The notes: generated by a model not told the origin, from the letters alone. A stretch of 64,000 nt of DNA from DSUN01 sp035527715 (GCA_035527715.1 DATKZY010000011.1:1-64000); one strand, 5' to 3'. Positions 17,107 through 26,742 are shown, numbered from the stretch's first letter. A program made the numbers and translations.

Positions 17107-18228
17107 ATGGGGCCCGTGGATCCCCGCCTGTTACTTGTGGCTTTCACATCAGGGACAGCAGCGTCCGCGGCCACGACCGACCAGGCTCTCAAGCCGCCCT
17201 ATCCGCCCAGCCCTGTGATCGCAGGTGTTGAGTGGGACTTCGAGCATCTCGTTCGCCTGGCGCCAGGGAGCGATCTATGGCCAGTCACCTGGTCGGATGA
17301 CGATCATCTCTACACCTCGTGGGGCGATGGCGGCGGGTTCGGCGGCACGAACTCCGACGGCCGCGTGAGCCTCGGCTTCGCCCGCATCGAGGGCGGGCCG
17401 ACGGACTTCAAGGGGGCCAACGTCTGGGGCGGCAAGAGAGCTCAGAACCCTCCAACCTTCAAGGGGAAGACCGCCGGCATCATCTGCGTCGGGGGTGTCC
17501 TCTACGCCTGGATCAACATGCAGAACGGCCACCCGCCCGACCACCGGCTCGCGTGGTCCTCCGACCACGGCGCCCGCTGGGAACTCTCGGAGTGGACCTT
17601 CCCCAGGTCGGGCGACTTCTTCCCCGCCACCTTCCTGAACTGCGGGAAGGACCATGCCGGCGCCCGCGACGACTACGTGTACAGCTACGGCGCCCCATGG
17701 ACCCTGTCCCAGGGGCCGGAGGACCGCCTGTTCCTGATGCGCGTGCACTAGGCGAAGATGAAGGACCGCGTGGCCTATGAGTTCTTCTGCGGCCTCGGCG
17801 ACAAGGGAGCGCCGCTCTGGACGCCCGAGGTCAAGGAGCGCAAGCCCGTCTTCAGCGACCCGAATGGGGTGGGGAACGCTGGCCTCGCCCACGTGGTGTT
17901 CCACCCCGGCCTCCGACGCTACACCCTCACGTTGGGGCACCGGCCCAAGGGCGAGAAGACGATGGCCGCCGTCGCCTGCCTGGGCGTCTTCGACGCGCCC
18001 GAGCCGTGGGGGCCGTGGACCACCGTCGCCTACTACGACGACTGGGGCGGCCTTCCCGCCAGCGAGTGTTTGGGGTATGATATCCCCGCGAAGTGGATCA
18101 GCCCCGACGGCACCGCGATGTGGTGCGTCTTCTCATCCACAGGCAAGCTCGACTCGCTCAACCTGGTCAAGGCCACGCTCACGCTCAGAAACGCCCCGGT
18201 CAGTCCACAGAAGACGGAGGTCAGATGA
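17107..18228 (+). pseudogene. DUF4185-type protein interrupted by one amber codon
   Basis: The reading frame of about 373 codons is otherwise intact but is cut by TAG at 17749-17751 (after FLMRVH, before AKMKDRVAYEFF). Three paralogues in the window read through the same place with RVPRERLLDR, RVPQDKMTVR and RVLKEKLAER, so a sense codon, perhaps CAG, was lost. The fold is a beta-propeller (SDLWPVTWSDDDHLYTSW, GDGGGFGGTN, GVFDAPEPWGPWTT). Some DUF4185 proteins are GH183 endo-D-arabinanases. ATG has AAGGAG 6 nt upstream, and the end overlaps the next gene by ATGA. TAG is a normal stop elsewhere here, so recoding is unlikely; a base-call error is possible. Confidence 0.75.
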
Positions 18229-19412
18229 ACACGAAGCCCTGTCAACGGCGTGATTGGCTCCAGTGTCAAGTCGGCGGCTGCGTCCTGGCGCTCCTGCTGA
18301 CGCTGCTTTGGGGCCGGGCTGCTGCCGGGGGGTTCCCGGCCTTTCGTTACCACGAGATTGGCAAGTGCGGCGACAAGATGGGCCAGACCTCGCTGGTGGA
18401 CGTGGACCGCGACGGGGACCTCGACTGGGTGGTCGGCTGCCGCGGCGGCGAGGTCTGGTGGTTCGAGTTCAGAGCGCCCGGCGATTGGGCCCGCCACAAG
18501 ATCGGCGACGAGGCCGAGACCGATGTCGGCGGCACCGCCTTCGACGTGGACGGCGACGGCTGGGTGGACCAGGCCTCAGGAGGAGTCTGGTATCGCAACC
18601 CCGGCGAGCCACGGACAAAGGAGTTCACCCGCTACGCCAACGGCGCCATCCCCACCCACGACAACGTCGCGACGGACATTGATGGCGACGGGAAGCTCGA
18701 CCTGGTCGCCATGTCGGACAAGGCTGGGCTGTTCTGGTACAGGATCCCCGCCGACCCCACCAAGCCCTGGGAGGTGCACAAGATCGGCAGTGGCGTCCAC
18801 GGCGGAGTCGCGCCCCATGGCGTCGGCGACCTCGATGGCGACGGCGACAACGACATCGTCCGCTCCAATGCCTGGTTCGAGAACAGGGATGGCAAGGGCA
18901 CGACCTGGGTGGAACACAAGGCGTTCGGCTTCGGCAGCGCCAAGGGGCCGTATCCTTTCACCACTAAGGCCTGGGTGCTCGACCTCGACGGCGATGGCGA
19001 CAGAGACGTCGTGATGGCCGAAGCCGACTGCGAGAAGAGCCGGGTCGCCTGGTTCGAGAACGCCGACGGCCGCGGCGGCGTCTGGAAGCAGCACCTCATC
19101 GCCCAGACCGACCAGGACCTCCACTCGCTGGCCGTTGCGGACCTCGATGGCGACGGGGACCCCGACCTCTTCTCCGGGGGCGGACCGCTGACGAAGACCG
19201 TGCACAAGTGGTTCATCTGGGAGAATGCCGACGGCAAGGGCGGCTTGTGGAAGGAGTACGTCGTCCTCGAAGGTAAGCGCTGCCACGAAGCCGTCGCTGC
19301 CGACGTGGATGGCGATGGCGATGTGGATATCTGCTCGAAGCCGTGGAATGGCAATCTTCACGTGTTCCTGGAGAACCTGGCGAAGACCCCTGGAGCGGCA
19401 GGAAAGCCCTGA
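18225..19412 (+). CDS. Exported FG-GAP/VCBS repeat protein
   Basis: This 395-residue protein has a signal peptide (GCVLALLLTLLWGRAAAGG). Calcium-binding FG-GAP repeats of the form D-x-D-x-D-G fill the rest: VDVDRDGDLDWVVG, FDVDGDGWVD, TDIDGDGKLD, GDLDGDGDNDIV, LDLDGDGDRDVV, ADLDGDGDPDLF, ADVDGDGDVD. These form a seven-bladed propeller used for binding or as a lyase-like scaffold; no catalytic residues can be assigned. The start overlaps the previous stop (ATGA), with GGAGG 4 nt upstream, which implies coupled translation with the DUF4185 gene. Confidence 0.82.
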   Translation: MNTKPCQRRDWLQCQVGGCVLALLLTLLWGRAAAGGFPAFRYHEIGKCGDKMGQTSLVDVDRDGDLDWVVGCRGGEVWWFEFRAPGDWARHKIGDEAETDVGGTAFDVDGDGWVDQASGGVWYRNPGEPRTKEFTRYANGAIPTHDNVATDIDGDGKLDLVAMSDKAGLFWYRIPADPTKPWEVHKIGSGVHGGVAPHGVGDLDGDGDNDIVRSNAWFENRDGKGTTWVEHKAFGFGSAKGPYPFTTKAWVLDLDGDGDRDVVMAEADCEKSRVAWFENADGRGGVWKQHLIAQTDQDLHSLAVADLDGDGDPDLFSGGGPLTKTVHKWFIWENADGKGGLWKEYVVLEGKRCHEAVAADVDGDGDVDICSKPWNGNLHVFLENLAKTPGAAGKP

Positions 19413-19446
19413 CCCAGCCAGCAGGCGTGCGTAAGGAGTGGAGCGG

Positions 19447-21003
19447 ATGCCCTGGAGCCTTGTGTCGTGCACGGCCGTCGTCTGCGGGCTGCTCGCCGGG
19501 GGCGCGGGGGCCGGGCCGGCAACCGTGTTCCGCGTCCACGAAGTGGCTCTCGAGGCCGAGAGGCCCTCGGCCGCCCCGTATGTGCACGGGCCGGAGGTCG
19601 CGGCTACGTTCACCGGCACCTCGGGCGCCGCCGCGGGGCGCTCCTACCGTGTCCAGGGCTTCTGGGACGGCGGCCGCACCTGGCGGATACGCTTCGCGCC
19701 GACCACGCCAGGGGCATGGTCATACGTGACTGCCTCGGAGGACCTCGGTCTGAACGAGAAGAGGGGCACCTTCCATGCCGTGGCCGCCACCCCCGACGAG
19801 TTGCAGGCCAACCCGCTCCTGCGCGGGTTCCTCGAGCGCCGGGGACACGCCTGGGCGCTCTCCGACGGCAAGCCGTTCGTCCCCGTCGGCGACACGCAGT
19901 GGTCGTTCGCCGAGGAGTTCTCGCTCGACGAGTTCCGCCAGTGGATGGATGCCCTGGCCCAGCGGGGACTGAACACGATGCACGGCTGCATCTGGCTGGC
20001 GATCTACACCCGTAACGGCCAGGCGCCCTTCCGCAACCGCGACCCGAGGACCGATGAGCTCCAGGTCGAGTACTTCCGCCAGCTCGATGCCATGGTCCAA
20101 TATGCCAACGACAAGGGCATCATGATGGGCCTGTGCATCGGCGGCTTCCCCGACAACAGCCAGTGGTGGAGGAAGCTTGACACGCGCGAGCGCGACGACC
20201 GCTGGTTCCGCTACTGCGTCGCCCGCTACAGCGCCCATAGCGTCCGCTGGGTCCTCTACGGCGAGGTGGACGAGGCGAATCCCCCCTGGGGCAAGTGGGC
20301 CGACGAGGTCCGCCGCAAGGCCGCTCTGGTGAAGAGCGTGGACCCCTACCGACACCCCATCGGGAGCCATCATCGGTCGGTGGACACCTCCAGCGCCGAC
20401 GACCCGAACATGGACTACATCGAAGTGCAGGCGCAGAGCGGCTCGCTGTGGCAGCAGGCGCTCAAGCTCCGCGCGCACGGCAAGCCCATCTGGGAGGAGG
20501 AATACTGGTACGAGTGCAAGCACGACATGACCGAGGGCATCCGCGACACCTACCGCACCTTCGTCGCCGCGCTCGGCCACCCGACGTTCGGCAGCGCCAT
20601 GCGGGCCCACGAGGCGATGAAGGGGTTCGCGCCCGCGGCCGCGCAGCAGCGGGGCCTCAGCCTGAAGGACTACCTGCTCCAGCACGACGACGGGCTGCGC
20701 TGGATGGGCCACTTCGCGGCATTCGTGAAAGACCTCGACACGCTACGCTTCGAGCCGGCCACGTCGCTCGTTAGCGCGGGCCAGTGCGGCCGATTCGGCG
20801 CCGACTACCTGCTCTTCCGGGAGGGGGGAGGCGATGTCACGATTGACCTGAGCCACGTCCGTGGCAGCTTCGACGTCACGGCCATGACGGTCCGCGACGG
20901 CCAGGTCCGCCGCCTGGGGGCCGTGACGGGAGGCGCGCCGCGGGCCCTCGCCACGGGCACAGCGGAGGACGTGGCGCTCCGCCTGACGCGGCGTGGGGAT
21001 TGA
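19447..21003 (+). CDS. Exported DUF5060/DUF4038 glycosidase-like protein
   Basis: This is a 518-residue protein. The start at ATG 19447 has AAGGAG 8 nt upstream, so an in-frame GTG three codons earlier is not needed. The signal peptide (VVCGLLAGGAGAGPA) is followed by a DUF5060 sandwich (YRVQGFWDGGRTWRIRF) and a DUF4038-like barrel (ALSDGKPFVPVGDTQW, ALAQRGLNTMHGCIW, GIMMGLCIGGFPDN). GEVDE, near the position of the acid/base loop, is a candidate catalytic site. The C-terminal collagen-binding-type domain is YLLFREGGGDVTIDLS. It lies 34 nt after the FG-GAP gene. The substrate is unknown. Confidence 0.72.
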   Translation: MPWSLVSCTAVVCGLLAGGAGAGPATVFRVHEVALEAERPSAAPYVHGPEVAATFTGTSGAAAGRSYRVQGFWDGGRTWRIRFAPTTPGAWSYVTASEDLGLNEKRGTFHAVAATPDELQANPLLRGFLERRGHAWALSDGKPFVPVGDTQWSFAEEFSLDEFRQWMDALAQRGLNTMHGCIWLAIYTRNGQAPFRNRDPRTDELQVEYFRQLDAMVQYANDKGIMMGLCIGGFPDNSQWWRKLDTRERDDRWFRYCVARYSAHSVRWVLYGEVDEANPPWGKWADEVRRKAALVKSVDPYRHPIGSHHRSVDTSSADDPNMDYIEVQAQSGSLWQQALKLRAHGKPIWEEEYWYECKHDMTEGIRDTYRTFVAALGHPTFGSAMRAHEAMKGFAPAAAQQRGLSLKDYLLQHDDGLRWMGHFAAFVKDLDTLRFEPATSLVSAGQCGRFGADYLLFREGGGDVTIDLSHVRGSFDVTAMTVRDGQVRRLGAVTGGAPRALATGTAEDVALRLTRRGD

Positions 21004-21055
21004 GCCCGGCACGCCGTGCCGCGTACCCAGGCGCTTCGCGGAAGGAGGAAGGCAA

Positions 21056-22492
21056 GTGCGTGGAGTGGCCGGCGCGGGGTGTTTGCTCCTGGGCGTGCTC
21101 CTGTGCCTGTCGGTGCAGCGCGCCGGTGCGGCCACTGAGCCGCTGCGCCCCCAAGGAGGTACAAGCGTGAACAACACGGCTGGCCCAGCCACGGCGAGGC
21201 CCCGCCTGATCGTGCTCACCGACATCGGCGGCGACCCCGATGACCAGCAGTCCATGATCCGACTCATGGTGTTCGCTAACGAGTTCGACATCGAGGGCCT
21301 GATCGCCAGCGCCTCGGGCACGCCGGGCGAGCTGAAGCAGGCCATCACCCAGCCCAACCTGATCCGCGAGATCGTCGAAGCCTATGGCAAGGTGCTGCCG
21401 AGCCTCAGGCAGCATGCTGAGGGCTATCCTGCCGCCGAGGACCTGCTGGCGCGCGTCAAGAGCGGCAACCCGCAGCGCGGCTGGGACCACGTGGGCGACG
21501 GCCACGACACCGAGGGCTCGCGGTGGATCATCCAGGTGGTGGACCGGCCAGACCCCCGTCCCGTAAACATCACGATCTGGGGCGGGCAGACCGATCTCGC
21601 GCAGGCCCTCTGGCGCGTCAAGGCCGACCGCGGGGAGGCCGGCTACCGCGACTTCGCCCGCCGTCTCCGCATCTACGACATCGGCGACCAGGACCGCATC
21701 GTCGAGCGCATCTGGAAGGAGTTCCCCGGCCTCTTCTACATCCTCGGCCAGGCCGAGAAGGGCAAGGACAAGCGCGAGGCCGTCTACCGCGGCATGTACC
21801 TCGGCGGCGACGAATCGCTCACCGCGCGCCAGTGGATTGACACGCACGTACGCACCGGCCACGGGCCGCTGGGCGCGCTCTACCCGCCGAAGACCTGGAC
21901 CGCGCCCAACCCCCACTCGACCCTCAAGGAGGGCGACACGCCGTCATGGTTCTACTTTCTGTCCACGGGGCTAGGCGACCCGGCCCATCCCGAGTGGGGC
22001 GGCTGGGGCGGGCGGTTCCAGAAGATCCCCGAGGGCGTCTACCGCGACGCGCAGGACCATGTGGGCACCGAGACCCACGCTCGAGCCTCCGTGTGGCGCT
22101 GGAGGCCGCACTTCCAGAACCACTTCCAGGTCCGGATCGATTGGTGCGTGAAGCCGCGCAACGAGGCCAACCACGCGCCGATCGCCGTCTGCAACGGCGA
22201 TGCGACGCGGAACGTGCTGGAAATCGCCGCCGCGCCGGGGTCCGAGGCCAGGCTCACGGCCTCTGGCTCGCGCGATCCCGACGGGCACACGCTCTCATGT
22301 CATTGGTGGGTCTACAGGGAGGCGGGCACGTATCGAGGCGAGGCGAAGCTCTCCGCGCCCGACAGCCTGGAAACGGTCCTTGCCGTCCCCAGCGACTCGG
22401 CAGGCAAGGAGATTCACGTGATCCTCGAAGTCACTGACGACGGCGCGCCGCCCCTGACGAGCTACCGCCGCGTGGTTGTCAAGGCACAATGA
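21056..22492 (+). CDS. Exported DUF1593 protein (nucleoside-hydrolase-like fold)
   Basis: This 478-residue protein starts at GTG 21056 with GGAGG 7 nt upstream. A signal peptide follows (CLLLGVLLCLSVQRAGAA). The DUF1593 domain begins with LTDIGGDPDDQQSMIRL, an Asp-rich stretch like the calcium site of nucleoside hydrolases. NITIWGGQTDLAQALW and GDTPSWFYFLSTGLGDP complete the family signature. An Ig-like C-terminal domain follows (NHAPIAVCNGD, ASGSRDPDGHTLSCHWW). The family is often annotated as cellulose-binding; its reaction is not settled, but N- or O-ribosyl or glycosyl hydrolysis fits the fold. A second copy lies at 38171-39154. Confidence 0.8.
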   Translation: MRGVAGAGCLLLGVLLCLSVQRAGAATEPLRPQGGTSVNNTAGPATARPRLIVLTDIGGDPDDQQSMIRLMVFANEFDIEGLIASASGTPGELKQAITQPNLIREIVEAYGKVLPSLRQHAEGYPAAEDLLARVKSGNPQRGWDHVGDGHDTEGSRWIIQVVDRPDPRPVNITIWGGQTDLAQALWRVKADRGEAGYRDFARRLRIYDIGDQDRIVERIWKEFPGLFYILGQAEKGKDKREAVYRGMYLGGDESLTARQWIDTHVRTGHGPLGALYPPKTWTAPNPHSTLKEGDTPSWFYFLSTGLGDPAHPEWGGWGGRFQKIPEGVYRDAQDHVGTETHARASVWRWRPHFQNHFQVRIDWCVKPRNEANHAPIAVCNGDATRNVLEIAAAPGSEARLTASGSRDPDGHTLSCHWWVYREAGTYRGEAKLSAPDSLETVLAVPSDSAGKEIHVILEVTDDGAPPLTSYRRVVVKAQ

Positions 22493-22507
22493 TTGGAGGA
22501 AAGCGCG

Positions 22508-23920
22508 ATGAACTGCGTCAGAATGGTGGCCGGCGTGCTGACGTGGGCCTGCGCTGTCTCGACCGCGCTCGGCGCCGAGCGTGCCACCGGCCCTCTCAAG
22601 GTGCACCCTGCGAACCCTCGCTGGTTCGCCGACGGCGCCGGCCGCGCCGTGTGGCTCACCGGCTCACACACATGGGCCGGCCGCCAGGAGCGTGGCGTCG
22701 AGGGCACGACGCCCGACTTCGCCTACGCGGGCTACCTCGCCTTCCTTCAGCGCCACGGCCACAACTTCATCCGCCTCTGGGCCTGGGAACACGCGCAGTG
22801 GATGCAGTTCGTCGGCAGCGACGTGCCCGTCCGCTACACGCCGCTGCCCTGGACGCGCACGGGGCCGGGCAAGGCACTCGATGGCAAGCCGCAGTTCGAC
22901 CTCAGCAGGCTTGACGACGGCTACTTCGCGCGGCTCCGCGAGCGGGTGGTCGCCGCGCGCGACAGCGGTCTCTACGTGGCCGTCATGCTCTTCCAGGGCT
23001 TCAGCCTCGCCAAGAACCGCGGCGACAAGACCAAGGGCAACGCCTGGCACGGCCACCCCTTCCATAGAGCCAACAACGTCAACGGCCTTGACGGCAATCC
23101 CAGCCGCGACGACACGGGCAACGAGGTCCACACCCTCAAGCTCCCCGCCGTCACCGCGCTCCAGGAGACCTACGTCCGCAAGACGATTGACACGCTCAAC
23201 GACCTCGACAACGTGCTCTGGGAGATCGGCAACGAGTGCCACGCCGGCTCCGTCGAGTGGCAATACCACCTGATCCGCTTCATCAAGGAGTACGAGAAGA
23301 CGAAGCCGAAGCAACACCTGGTCGGCATGACGGGCGCGCCCATCAGGAACCCCGAGATGCTCCGCAGCCCCGCCGACTGGATCTCACCTGTCGGCAGGGA
23401 GTACCTCAACGACCCGCCCGTCGCCGACGGGAAGAAGATCATCGTCGTGGACACCGATCACATCCTGCCGTGGGACCACAATCCCCAGTGGCCGTGGAAG
23501 TGCCTGCTACGCGGCCACCACTTCATCCTGATGGACGGCTACCGCGACTTCCGCATCGGCTCGCCGAAGGAGCCGAAGCCGGAGTGGGACGTCACCCGCC
23601 GGGCCATGGGCCACACGCGCCGCTACGCCGAGCGGATGGATCTCGCAGCGATGACACCGCAGGACAAGTTGGCCTCGACCGGCTACTGCCTTGCCAATCC
23701 AGGCGTCGAGTACCTCGTCTACGTGCCCGCTGGCGGGAAGGTGACGGTGGACCTCTCGGCGGCGAAGGGCGATCTCGCTACTGCATGGTTCAACCCCCGA
23801 ACGGGCGAGACGCACAAGGGGACAGCGGCAGGAGGCGGCGCGAGCGAGAGCTTCACTGCTCCGTTCCCCGGCGACGCCGTGCTTCACATCAAGCAAGTGC
23901 AGGAGGGTGACAAGCAATGA
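22508..23920 (+). CDS. Exported GH-A-like collagenase-family protein
   Basis: This is a 470-residue protein. ATG at 22508 has GGAGG 8 nt upstream and a signal peptide (MVAGVLTWACAVSTALGA). The body is a GH5/DUF4038-like barrel: VHPANPRWFADGAGRAV, LTGSHTWAG, GHNFIRLWAWEH. Glu243 in WEIGNECHAG is a textbook acid/base position for clan GH-A. The C-terminal beta-sandwich (YLVYVPAGGKVTVDLS, ATAWFNPRTGE) is the putative collagen-binding domain found with such barrels. It ends by overlapping the serine hydrolase start (ATGA). The substrate is unknown; the neighbours argue for plant or algal glycan. Confidence 0.72.
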   Translation: MNCVRMVAGVLTWACAVSTALGAERATGPLKVHPANPRWFADGAGRAVWLTGSHTWAGRQERGVEGTTPDFAYAGYLAFLQRHGHNFIRLWAWEHAQWMQFVGSDVPVRYTPLPWTRTGPGKALDGKPQFDLSRLDDGYFARLRERVVAARDSGLYVAVMLFQGFSLAKNRGDKTKGNAWHGHPFHRANNVNGLDGNPSRDDTGNEVHTLKLPAVTALQETYVRKTIDTLNDLDNVLWEIGNECHAGSVEWQYHLIRFIKEYEKTKPKQHLVGMTGAPIRNPEMLRSPADWISPVGREYLNDPPVADGKKIIVVDTDHILPWDHNPQWPWKCLLRGHHFILMDGYRDFRIGSPKEPKPEWDVTRRAMGHTRRYAERMDLAAMTPQDKLASTGYCLANPGVEYLVYVPAGGKVTVDLSAAKGDLATAWFNPRTGETHKGTAAGGGASESFTAPFPGDAVLHIKQVQEGDKQ

Positions 23921-25038
23921 AGCGTGGTCTTCTGCTCGTGTGTGGCCTCGTCCTCTGTCTGCCACTCGCTGCAGGGGGGCAACCGATGGTGTTTCCTGCA
24001 CGGAACTGGGAGGAGGCGACGCCCGACTCCCAAGGCGTGAGCCCGACCGCGCTCAGCGAAGCCATCGCCCATCTGAAGGCCAACACGGGCCGCGACGGGG
24101 TGAACGAGTTGGCCATCATCCGCAACGGCCGCATGATCTGGAGGGGGCCGGACATTGACAAGGTGCACGGCATCTGGTCCGCCACCAAGTCGTTCACCAG
24201 CACCGTCCTCGGCCTGCTCGTGGACGACGGCAAGTGCACCCTCGACACGCTGGCGAAGGATCGCGTGCCCGCGCTTGCGGAACGCTACGGCACGGTGAGG
24301 CTGCGCCACTTCGCCACCATGACCAGCGGCTATCGCGCCGTGGGCGACGAGCCGCGCGGCGACTACGTCCACGGCCCGAGCCCCACGCCCTTCGTGCCCG
24401 GCCCGCCGCTCTTCACGCCCCCTGGGTCGAAATACGCCTACTGGGACTCCGCGATGAACGAGTTCGGCCTCGTGCTCACCCGGATCGCAGGCGAGCCGTT
24501 GAGGGACCTCTTCAAGCGGCAGATCGCCGACCCCATCGGCATGGACCCGAAGAAGTGGAGCTGGGGCGACCTCGGCAAGGTGGACGGGATTGCCGTCAAC
24601 GGCGGTTCGGGCAACCACGGCAAGCACGTGCTCATCTCGGCACGCGAGATGGCCCGCTTTGGCCACCTGTTCCTCAATCGCGGCAACTGGGACGGCCAGC
24701 AACGGATCAGTGCAAAGTGGGTGGAGGCGGCGACAAGCGTGCACGTCCCGGCCGCGAGGCCTGAAGCCATGCCCGGCTATCGCATCCAGGGCGCGGGCGT
24801 GTATGGCCTCAACTGGTGGGTCAATGGCACGAAGGCCGACGGGCAGCGCAAGTGGCCCCACGCGCCGCCGCGCACCTTCGCCGCCTCAGGGTTCAACAAC
24901 AACAAGTGCTTCGTCGTCCCCGAGTGGGGCATGGTCGTCGTCCGCCTCGGCCTCGACGGCAACGTTGAGGACAAGGTGTGGGACGCCTTCTTCGCCAAGC
25001 TGTCGGCCGGCGTGAGCGCACACGGCGCAACCGAGTAG
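23917..25038 (+). CDS. Exported class C beta-lactamase-fold serine hydrolase
   Basis: This 373-residue protein has a signal peptide (LLLVCGLVLCLPLAAGG). The SxxK motif is Ser88-Ala-Thr-Lys91. YWD in KYAYWDSAMNEF takes the YxN place, and HFATMTSGY follows the nucleophile loop as usual. The C-terminal AASGFNNNKCFVVPEWGM replaces the KTG strand. Esterase-like activity is the likeliest role. ATG overlaps the upstream stop, so translation is coupled. A degenerate gene (25052-25265) separates it from the second DUF4185 gene, so the serine hydrolase/DUF4185 order repeats. Confidence 0.82.
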   Translation: MKRGLLLVCGLVLCLPLAAGGQPMVFPARNWEEATPDSQGVSPTALSEAIAHLKANTGRDGVNELAIIRNGRMIWRGPDIDKVHGIWSATKSFTSTVLGLLVDDGKCTLDTLAKDRVPALAERYGTVRLRHFATMTSGYRAVGDEPRGDYVHGPSPTPFVPGPPLFTPPGSKYAYWDSAMNEFGLVLTRIAGEPLRDLFKRQIADPIGMDPKKWSWGDLGKVDGIAVNGGSGNHGKHVLISAREMARFGHLFLNRGNWDGQQRISAKWVEAATSVHVPAARPEAMPGYRIQGAGVYGLNWWVNGTKADGQRKWPHAPPRTFAASGFNNNKCFVVPEWGMVVVRLGLDGNVEDKVWDAFFAKLSAGVSAHGATE

Positions 25039-25051
25039 GAGGTCCGCGCGG

Positions 25052-25265
25052 ATGAATGCCTCGTGGCCGGTCGCGCCCATCGCTATGAGCGATGGCCCTG
25101 ATCCCAGTCCCGCAGAGCCGTAGAATCCCCCGCAACTGGGATCCTGTGGCGGCGAGTCTGAGGGGCTTCTCCATACAGCTTCCTGCGCGAAATATCCTGG
25201 TGGGCCTCGCGCCGTTCGGCGGCGCCGCGCTTCTCTTCTTGACCGCTCAGGAGAAAAGGCCATGA
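25052..25265 (+). pseudogene. Relic of an unidentified gene with only its two ends left
   Basis: A good ribosome site (AGGAGG, 9 nt spacing) and ATG at 25052 open a frame (MNASWPVAPIAMSDGP) that stops at TAG 25121. Another frame then reads IPRNWDPVAASLRGFS and NILVGLAPFGGAALLF, and ends at TGA 25263-25265. That stop overlaps the next ATG in the same ATGA manner as the intact genes. The 3' part reads like a genuine protein C-terminus that I cannot assign. The layout suggests that one gene of this operon lost its middle. A small hairpin (CCATCGCT/AGCGATGG, 25077-25095) lies near the junction. Confidence 0.5.
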
Positions 25266-26398
25266 GCAACGGTCGGCGTCCTGCCGCATGCCCCGCATTC
25301 CTGGTGACGGCCTGGGCCCTGCTCGCACTGCCCATTCCAGCACAGTCGAGCGCGCGGGCGGCGGAGAACGCTGCCCCGTATCCCCGCAGCGTCGTCATCG
25401 AGTCCATTGCGTGGCACTGGGACACCCACAAGACCGCGGCGCCGGGCAGCGACCTCTGGCCTGTCACGTGGGGGCCTGACGACCATCTGTACGCGGCCTG
25501 GGGCGACGGCGGCGGCTTCGGCGGCACGAACTCGGACGGTCGCGTGAGCATGGGGTTCGCACGAATCGAGGGGCCGCCGGAGAGCCTCAAGGGCGTCAAC
25601 ATCAACGGCGGGAAGAATGCCGAGAACCGGGCTTCCTTCGCGGCGAAGGGGAAGACGGGGGGCATTCTGTGCGTAGGCGGCGTGCTCTATGCCCGGCTGA
25701 ACATGCAGAACGGCGAGTGGCCGAACGTGGATCACGCGCTGGCGTGGTCCGAGGACCTGGGCAAGACGTGGCGCACGACTCCCTGGGTATTCCCCAAGGG
25801 CGAGGGCAACTTCAAGCCGTCGCGGTTCCTGAACTTCGGCAAGGACTACGCGGGGGTCCCGCCGCACCTGAAGGGATACGTCTACACCTATGGCTTCAGG
25901 CAGCACAAGGACGGCTGGGGCAGCGGCGGCAGCACCTATCTCGGTCGAGTTCCGCAGGACAAGATGACGGTGCGGCCGGCGTATGAGTTCTGGGCTGGCC
26001 TCGACGCCGAGGGCGCGCCCCGCTGGTCTTCAGATGTCGCCGACATCCAGTCCGTCTTCACCGACCCGAACGGCGCGACTCCAGGCACGGTGGCATACAA
26101 CCCAGCACTGAAGCGATTCCTTCTGGTCAGCTTCCACACCGGGCCAGGCCAACTGGGCGTGTTCGACGCCCCGCAGCCCTGGGGGCCGTGGACCACGGTC
26201 GCCTACGAGGAGAGCTGGGGGAAGATGGGCGCCGCCGGCTCCGGCCTGAACTGCGAATTCCCGCAGAAGTGGATGAGCGCCGACGGCCTGACGATGTGGT
26301 GCATATTCAGCGTCTACGGTGAGGGCGCCAGGCAGGGCATCAAGGCCCACGACCAGTTCAACCTGGTGAAGGCCACGCTGACCCTGGCCGTGAAGTGA
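25262..26398 (+). CDS. Exported DUF4185-type beta-propeller protein
   Basis: This is a 378-residue protein with a signal peptide (FLVTAWALLALPIPAQSSA). Family markers are GSDLWPVTWGPDDHLYAAW, GDGGGFGGTNSDGRV, GGILCVGGVLYARL, FLNFGKDYAG, VFDAPQPWGPWTTV and a final KATLTLA strand. It is an intact paralogue of the amber-interrupted gene at 17107. Some DUF4185 members are GH183 endo-D-arabinanases, so hydrolysis of a furanose-rich glycan is conceivable, but catalytic residues cannot be assigned with confidence. AGGAG lies 8 nt before ATG. It is the last intact gene of the rightward operon. Confidence 0.75.
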   Translation: MSNGRRPAACPAFLVTAWALLALPIPAQSSARAAENAAPYPRSVVIESIAWHWDTHKTAAPGSDLWPVTWGPDDHLYAAWGDGGGFGGTNSDGRVSMGFARIEGPPESLKGVNINGGKNAENRASFAAKGKTGGILCVGGVLYARLNMQNGEWPNVDHALAWSEDLGKTWRTTPWVFPKGEGNFKPSRFLNFGKDYAGVPPHLKGYVYTYGFRQHKDGWGSGGSTYLGRVPQDKMTVRPAYEFWAGLDAEGAPRWSSDVADIQSVFTDPNGATPGTVAYNPALKRFLLVSFHTGPGQLGVFDAPQPWGPWTTVAYEESWGKMGAAGSGLNCEFPQKWMSADGLTMWCIFSVYGEGARQGIKAHDQFNLVKATLTLAVK

Positions 26399-26742
26399 GC
26401 CGGCGCAGATGTACCCATGACCCGACGGGAGGAGACCCTGTCTATGGCATGGACTGCGTTGTTCGCGACTACGCCTGCGCGAAGGAACGGCACAAGTCGG
26501 GCGACGTGTGCCTCTTCGACCCGATCTCGGGCAAGTTCCTGCTGCGTCTACCCGAGAAGGGCGACCGCCTGTACGTCGCCGACGTGACGGGCGACTGGCG
26601 CGAGGAGACCATCGTGTGGAGCGGCGACGAGCTGCACGTCTACACGAACTTGCAGCCGAACCCGAGCCCCGAAGCGCCCCGGCTGTGGACCGTGCCGCAC
26701 TGCCGGCGCAGCAAGATGGCGTGGGACTACTACAGCCCATAG
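26395..26742 (+). pseudogene. C-terminal fragment of a PL11/FG-GAP-like lyase
   Basis: From about 26431 the frame reads CVVRDYACAKERHKSGD, VADVTGDWREETIVW, DELHVYTN and RRSKMAWDYYSP, then stops. That ending is typical of rhamnogalacturonan-lyase-type (PL11) and related propeller proteins, which are about 600 residues; roughly 100 remain. The frame opens with a GTG overlapping the DUF4185 stop, but the first codons look non-homologous. It is a 5'-truncated relic at the end of the operon, convergent with the gene at 26826. Confidence 0.6.
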
